NCBI GenBank assembly: GCA_903863015.1
Contig: CAIPAI010000034.1
Coordinates: forward strand, 1 to 37,267
From: an uncultured Actinomycetes bacterium
Lineage (GTDB): Bacteria; Actinomycetota; Actinomycetes; Nanopelagicales; Nanopelagicaceae
Direction of reading: 5' to 3'
Length of the DNA stretch: 37,267 nucleotides
Under the pieces are notes generated by a model. That model had not been told where the DNA came from. It searched no databases and worked only from the letters and a program-made list of their open reading frames with translations. Shown here in pieces: positions 35,371-37,267 of this stretch. A program made the position numbers and the translations under genes. The stretch's first letter is position 1. Each line of letters starts with the position of its first letter.

Positions 35371-35792
35371 GAGTTCAACCCGTATATCCGGTAGCGACTT
35401 GGATGAACTACCCCAAGCTGCGTCCCCTCGTTGGAGAGCGCTCGCTGCATACCAGCCAGCGCTTGTTCGCCGAGAGTGGATCGAATGAGCCACTCCCACT
35501 TCTCTTGTGCTGCTGCATCAATGGCAAGTTCACACTCGCCCCAAATGGTGAGATGCGCGAGGTCACCTTCACGCGAGACGGAGATACACACCCGCGGGTC
35601 GCGTTCAATATTCTTACTTTTTTGTTTACCTGTGACACTTAAATAGAGAGCATCGCTGTCATATCCCAAGACAACCGGAGTGACGTGCGGCCCACCATCG
35701 GGAGCAACTGTTGCTAAGTGCACCCACTTGCCCGGAGTGAGCAACGCTTCTAAAGCCGTCACAAGCTCAGTAGCAAGCGGGGTGGCGGACAT
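35367..35792 (-). CDS. Pyridoxamine 5'-phosphate oxidase-like split-barrel protein (FMN/F420 type)
   Basis: The 141-residue product has the PNPOx-like split-barrel pattern: HLATVAPDGGPHVTPVVLGYDSDALYLSVTGKQKSKNIERDPRVCISVS, followed by a WGECELAIDA strand. Small actinobacterial proteins of this type bind FMN or coenzyme F420 and act as reductases or haem-like binders. Which cofactor is used is unclear. The end GVVHPSRYRIYGLNS is typical of the family. It begins three bases after the livF stop and overlaps the VOC gene, so it lies in the same leftward unit as the Liv ATPases. Confidence 0.8.
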   Translation of the reverse strand: MSATPLATELVTALEALLTPGKWVHLATVAPDGGPHVTPVVLGYDSDALYLSVTGKQKSKNIERDPRVCISVSREGDLAHLTIWGECELAIDAAAQEKWEWLIRSTLGEQALAGMQRALSNEGTQLGVVHPSRYRIYGLNS

Positions 35793-35795
35793 GAT

Positions 35796-36515
35796 TTATC
35801 CCGCGTGACCGAGGTATGCAGCTACTACTGCTGGATCATCTTTGAGCGACTCGGAAGTGCCGCTGATGGCAACGACGCCACGTTCGAGTACATAGCCGCG
35901 TTGCGAGATTTGCAGAGCAAGACGGGCCTGCTGCTCTACTAACAGAATAGTGAGGCCCTTCTCTTTGTGGAGGCGCTTGAGGTAGCCAAACATTTCAATA
36001 ACGAGGCGTGGAGCAAGACCTAAACTTGGCTCATCGAGCATCAACAACCTTGGTTGCCCCATCAGAGCGCGACCGACCGCGAGCATCTGTGCCTCGCCAC
36101 CACTGAGAGTTCCTGCCTTCTGCTCGCGGCGTTCGGCCAGTCGCGGGAAGAGCTGGAAGATTTCATCGATCGTGGAATGAAGTTTCGCTACATCTCTACG
36201 GACGGTAAACCCGCCAAGTTGCAGATTCTCCGCCACAGTATGATCCGGAAAAATTTGCCGTCCTTCTGGCACGTGAGCAATTCCTAGTTCGGACCGGCGA
36301 AAACTTTGCGTCTTAACCAGGTCACGACCTTCAAAAATAATCTCACCACTCGCTGGCTTGAGCAGGCCCGAGATTGAGCGGAGAGTGGTTGTCTTCCCCG
36401 CACCGTTGGCACCAAGAAGCACAACGAACTCGCCCTCTTCGATTCCAATATGGAGGTTATCTAGGGCTTTTGCCCCACCGTATGCGACCGTCAGGTCTTT
36501 AATCTCGAGAAGCAT
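35796..36515 (-). CDS. livF: LivF-type ABC transporter ATPase
   Basis: The 239-residue ATPase has Walker A GANGAGKTT, signature LSGGEAQMLAVGRALM, Walker B LLMLDEPSLGL and the switch His region LLVEQQ. Its length and lack of a C-terminal extension mark the LivF subunit of the branched-chain amino acid (HAAT) uptake family. Such systems also import other amides, urea and aromatic acids, so the substrate is open. The ATG at 36515 overlaps the livG TAA (TAATG). The membrane (LivH, LivM) and binding (LivJ/K) subunits are not in the window and probably lie to the right. Confidence 0.93.
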   Translation of the reverse strand: MLLEIKDLTVAYGGAKALDNLHIGIEEGEFVVLLGANGAGKTTTLRSISGLLKPASGEIIFEGRDLVKTQSFRRSELGIAHVPEGRQIFPDHTVAENLQLGGFTVRRDVAKLHSTIDEIFQLFPRLAERREQKAGTLSGGEAQMLAVGRALMGQPRLLMLDEPSLGLAPRLVIEMFGYLKRLHKEKGLTILLVEQQARLALQISQRGYVLERGVVAISGTSESLKDDPAVVAAYLGHAG

Positions 36516-37267
36516 TACTCCCCCATCAATTCAGAGATATCCGTGCGACCCAAATAAGCTTCGATGACGCGTGGATCGTTACGTACAGCTTCTGGCCTAT
36601 CTTCGGCAATAACCTTGCCGCTCTCCAAAACGGTGACAACGTCAGCAAGGCCCATTAAGAACTCCACGTTGTGCTCAATGAGCACAACTGCAAGACCCTC
36701 GTTTTTCAAGAAGAGAATCAAATTATGAAGCGCGTCTAGCTCGCCCTGCGTTAAGCCGGTAGCAGGCTCATCAAGAATAAGAACTCTTGGCCTAGCAGAC
36801 ACAGCTCTCACGATCTCCAGGAGGCGCTTTTGTCCATGACTGAGATTCGCTGCTGCAATCTCGCTCTTCTTACCCAAACCTACAAGATGCAAAAGTGCTG
36901 CTGCCTGCTTCTCCTCGGCACGATTGGCAATAACGTAACGCGGTAAGCGCAACACCGCCTCAAGCCAGGTGTACTTTTCATGCAAATACATTCCAGTAAG
37001 GACATTATCTCGAACCGATACTCGCTCGAAGAGATGTGGAATCTGAAAAACGCGCGTCACTCCACCGCGTGCGACACCGTGGGGAGTCTTTGGCATCGGG
37101 GACCCAAAGAGCTTAACTTCGCCATCCGTTAAGGAGTGATAGCGAGTAAGGCAAGAGACAAGAGTTGATTTACCCGAACCGTTGGGACCAATGATGCCGT
37201 GCACCCGACCACTCTTAATCGAGATAGAAACGCCGTCCACGGCCTTAATGCCACCAAAGTGCTTGAC
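36515..37267 (-). CDS. livG: LivG-type ABC transporter ATPase (5' end cut by window)
   Basis: The open frame continues to the right-hand edge: the last nine codons encode VKHFGGIKA, which joins directly to VDGVSISIKSG, the normal LivG start region. An apparent internal GTG at 37240 is therefore not the start. It has Walker A GPNGSGKST, signature LSHGQKRLLEIVRAVS, Walker B VLILDEPATGL and the LivG C-terminal extension (VIEAYLGR). At least 250 residues lie in the window. It is the partner ATPase of LivF. Confidence 0.93.
   Translation of the reverse strand, partial: VKHFGGIKAVDGVSISIKSGRVHGIIGPNGSGKSTLVSCLTRYHSLTDGEVKLFGSPMPKTPHGVARGGVTRVFQIPHLFERVSVRDNVLTGMYLHEKYTWLEAVLRLPRYVIANRAEEKQAAALLHLVGLGKKSEIAAANLSHGQKRLLEIVRAVSARPRVLILDEPATGLTQGELDALHNLILFLKNEGLAVVLIEHNVEFLMGLADVVTVLESGKVIAEDRPEAVRNDPRVIEAYLGRTDISELMGE

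Noticed and set aside
35371-35499. N-terminal extension of the VOC protein
   Set aside because: The added 43 codons overlap the split-barrel gene in another phase; the ATGA junction at 35367-35370 gives the normal start.

Overview
The window is a stretch of an actinobacterial (Actinomycetota) chromosome of moderate G+C (judged by eye, not counted). The evidence is gene order: nrdR - LysM SOS protein - lexA - hflX - dapF - miaA - miaB - recX - recA - DUF3046 - clgR - cinA - pgsA - rimO - rodZ-like - ftsK - RNase J - dapA - thyX - dapB - M16 peptidase - pnp - rpsO. This order closely matches the Mycobacterium tuberculosis Rv2718c-Rv2785c segment. ClgR, DUF3046 and a LysM gene divergent from lexA are all actinobacterial signatures. 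The genus cannot be fixed from sequence alone; a streamlined, compactly coded actinobacterium such as a freshwater lineage would fit, but that is inference.

Layout. (1) 1-2260: nrdR (cut by the left edge) and a LysM-domain SOS division-inhibitor candidate, divergent from lexA; two LexA boxes lie between the last two. (2) 2274-9292: the leftward hflX, dapF, SulP, miaA, miaB block, with one rightward EamA exporter inserted. (3) 9456-10085: a lone rightward membrane protein of unknown function. (4) 10152-12184: recX-recA-DUF3046 with a perfect LexA box. (5) 12225-17139: TetR, clgR, cinA, pgsA, rimO and a RodZ-like gene, leftward. (6) 17265-22992: ftsK, RNase J, dapA, thyX, leftward. (7) 23021-24542: a rightward GNAT-azlC-azlD insert. 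(8) 24560-29270: dapB, M16 peptidase, pnp, rpsO, leftward. (9) 29457-37267: an accessory region. It has rightward glutaredoxin-like, acyl-CoA synthetase, bicupin and membrane genes, which converge on a leftward set encoding LivG, LivF, a flavin/F420-type split-barrel protein, a tandem VOC protein and two uncharacterised beta-rich proteins.

Functionally the core joins the SOS response (lexA, recA, recX, LysM inhibitor), dNTP and thymidylate supply (nrdR, thyX), lysine/diaminopimelate synthesis (dapA, dapB, dapF), tRNA and ribosomal-protein modification (miaA, miaB, rimO), RNA decay (RNase J, PNPase) and cell division or envelope (ftsK, rodZ-like, pgsA). The right-hand accessory region looks like an uptake-plus-catabolism locus for an unidentified carboxylic acid; this is the best candidate for an undescribed system.

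Coding is dense and no gene-free stretch exceeds 300 bases. Many genes overlap by ATGA, GTGA or TAATG. No tRNA, rRNA, CRISPR array, insertion sequence or integrase was recognised.
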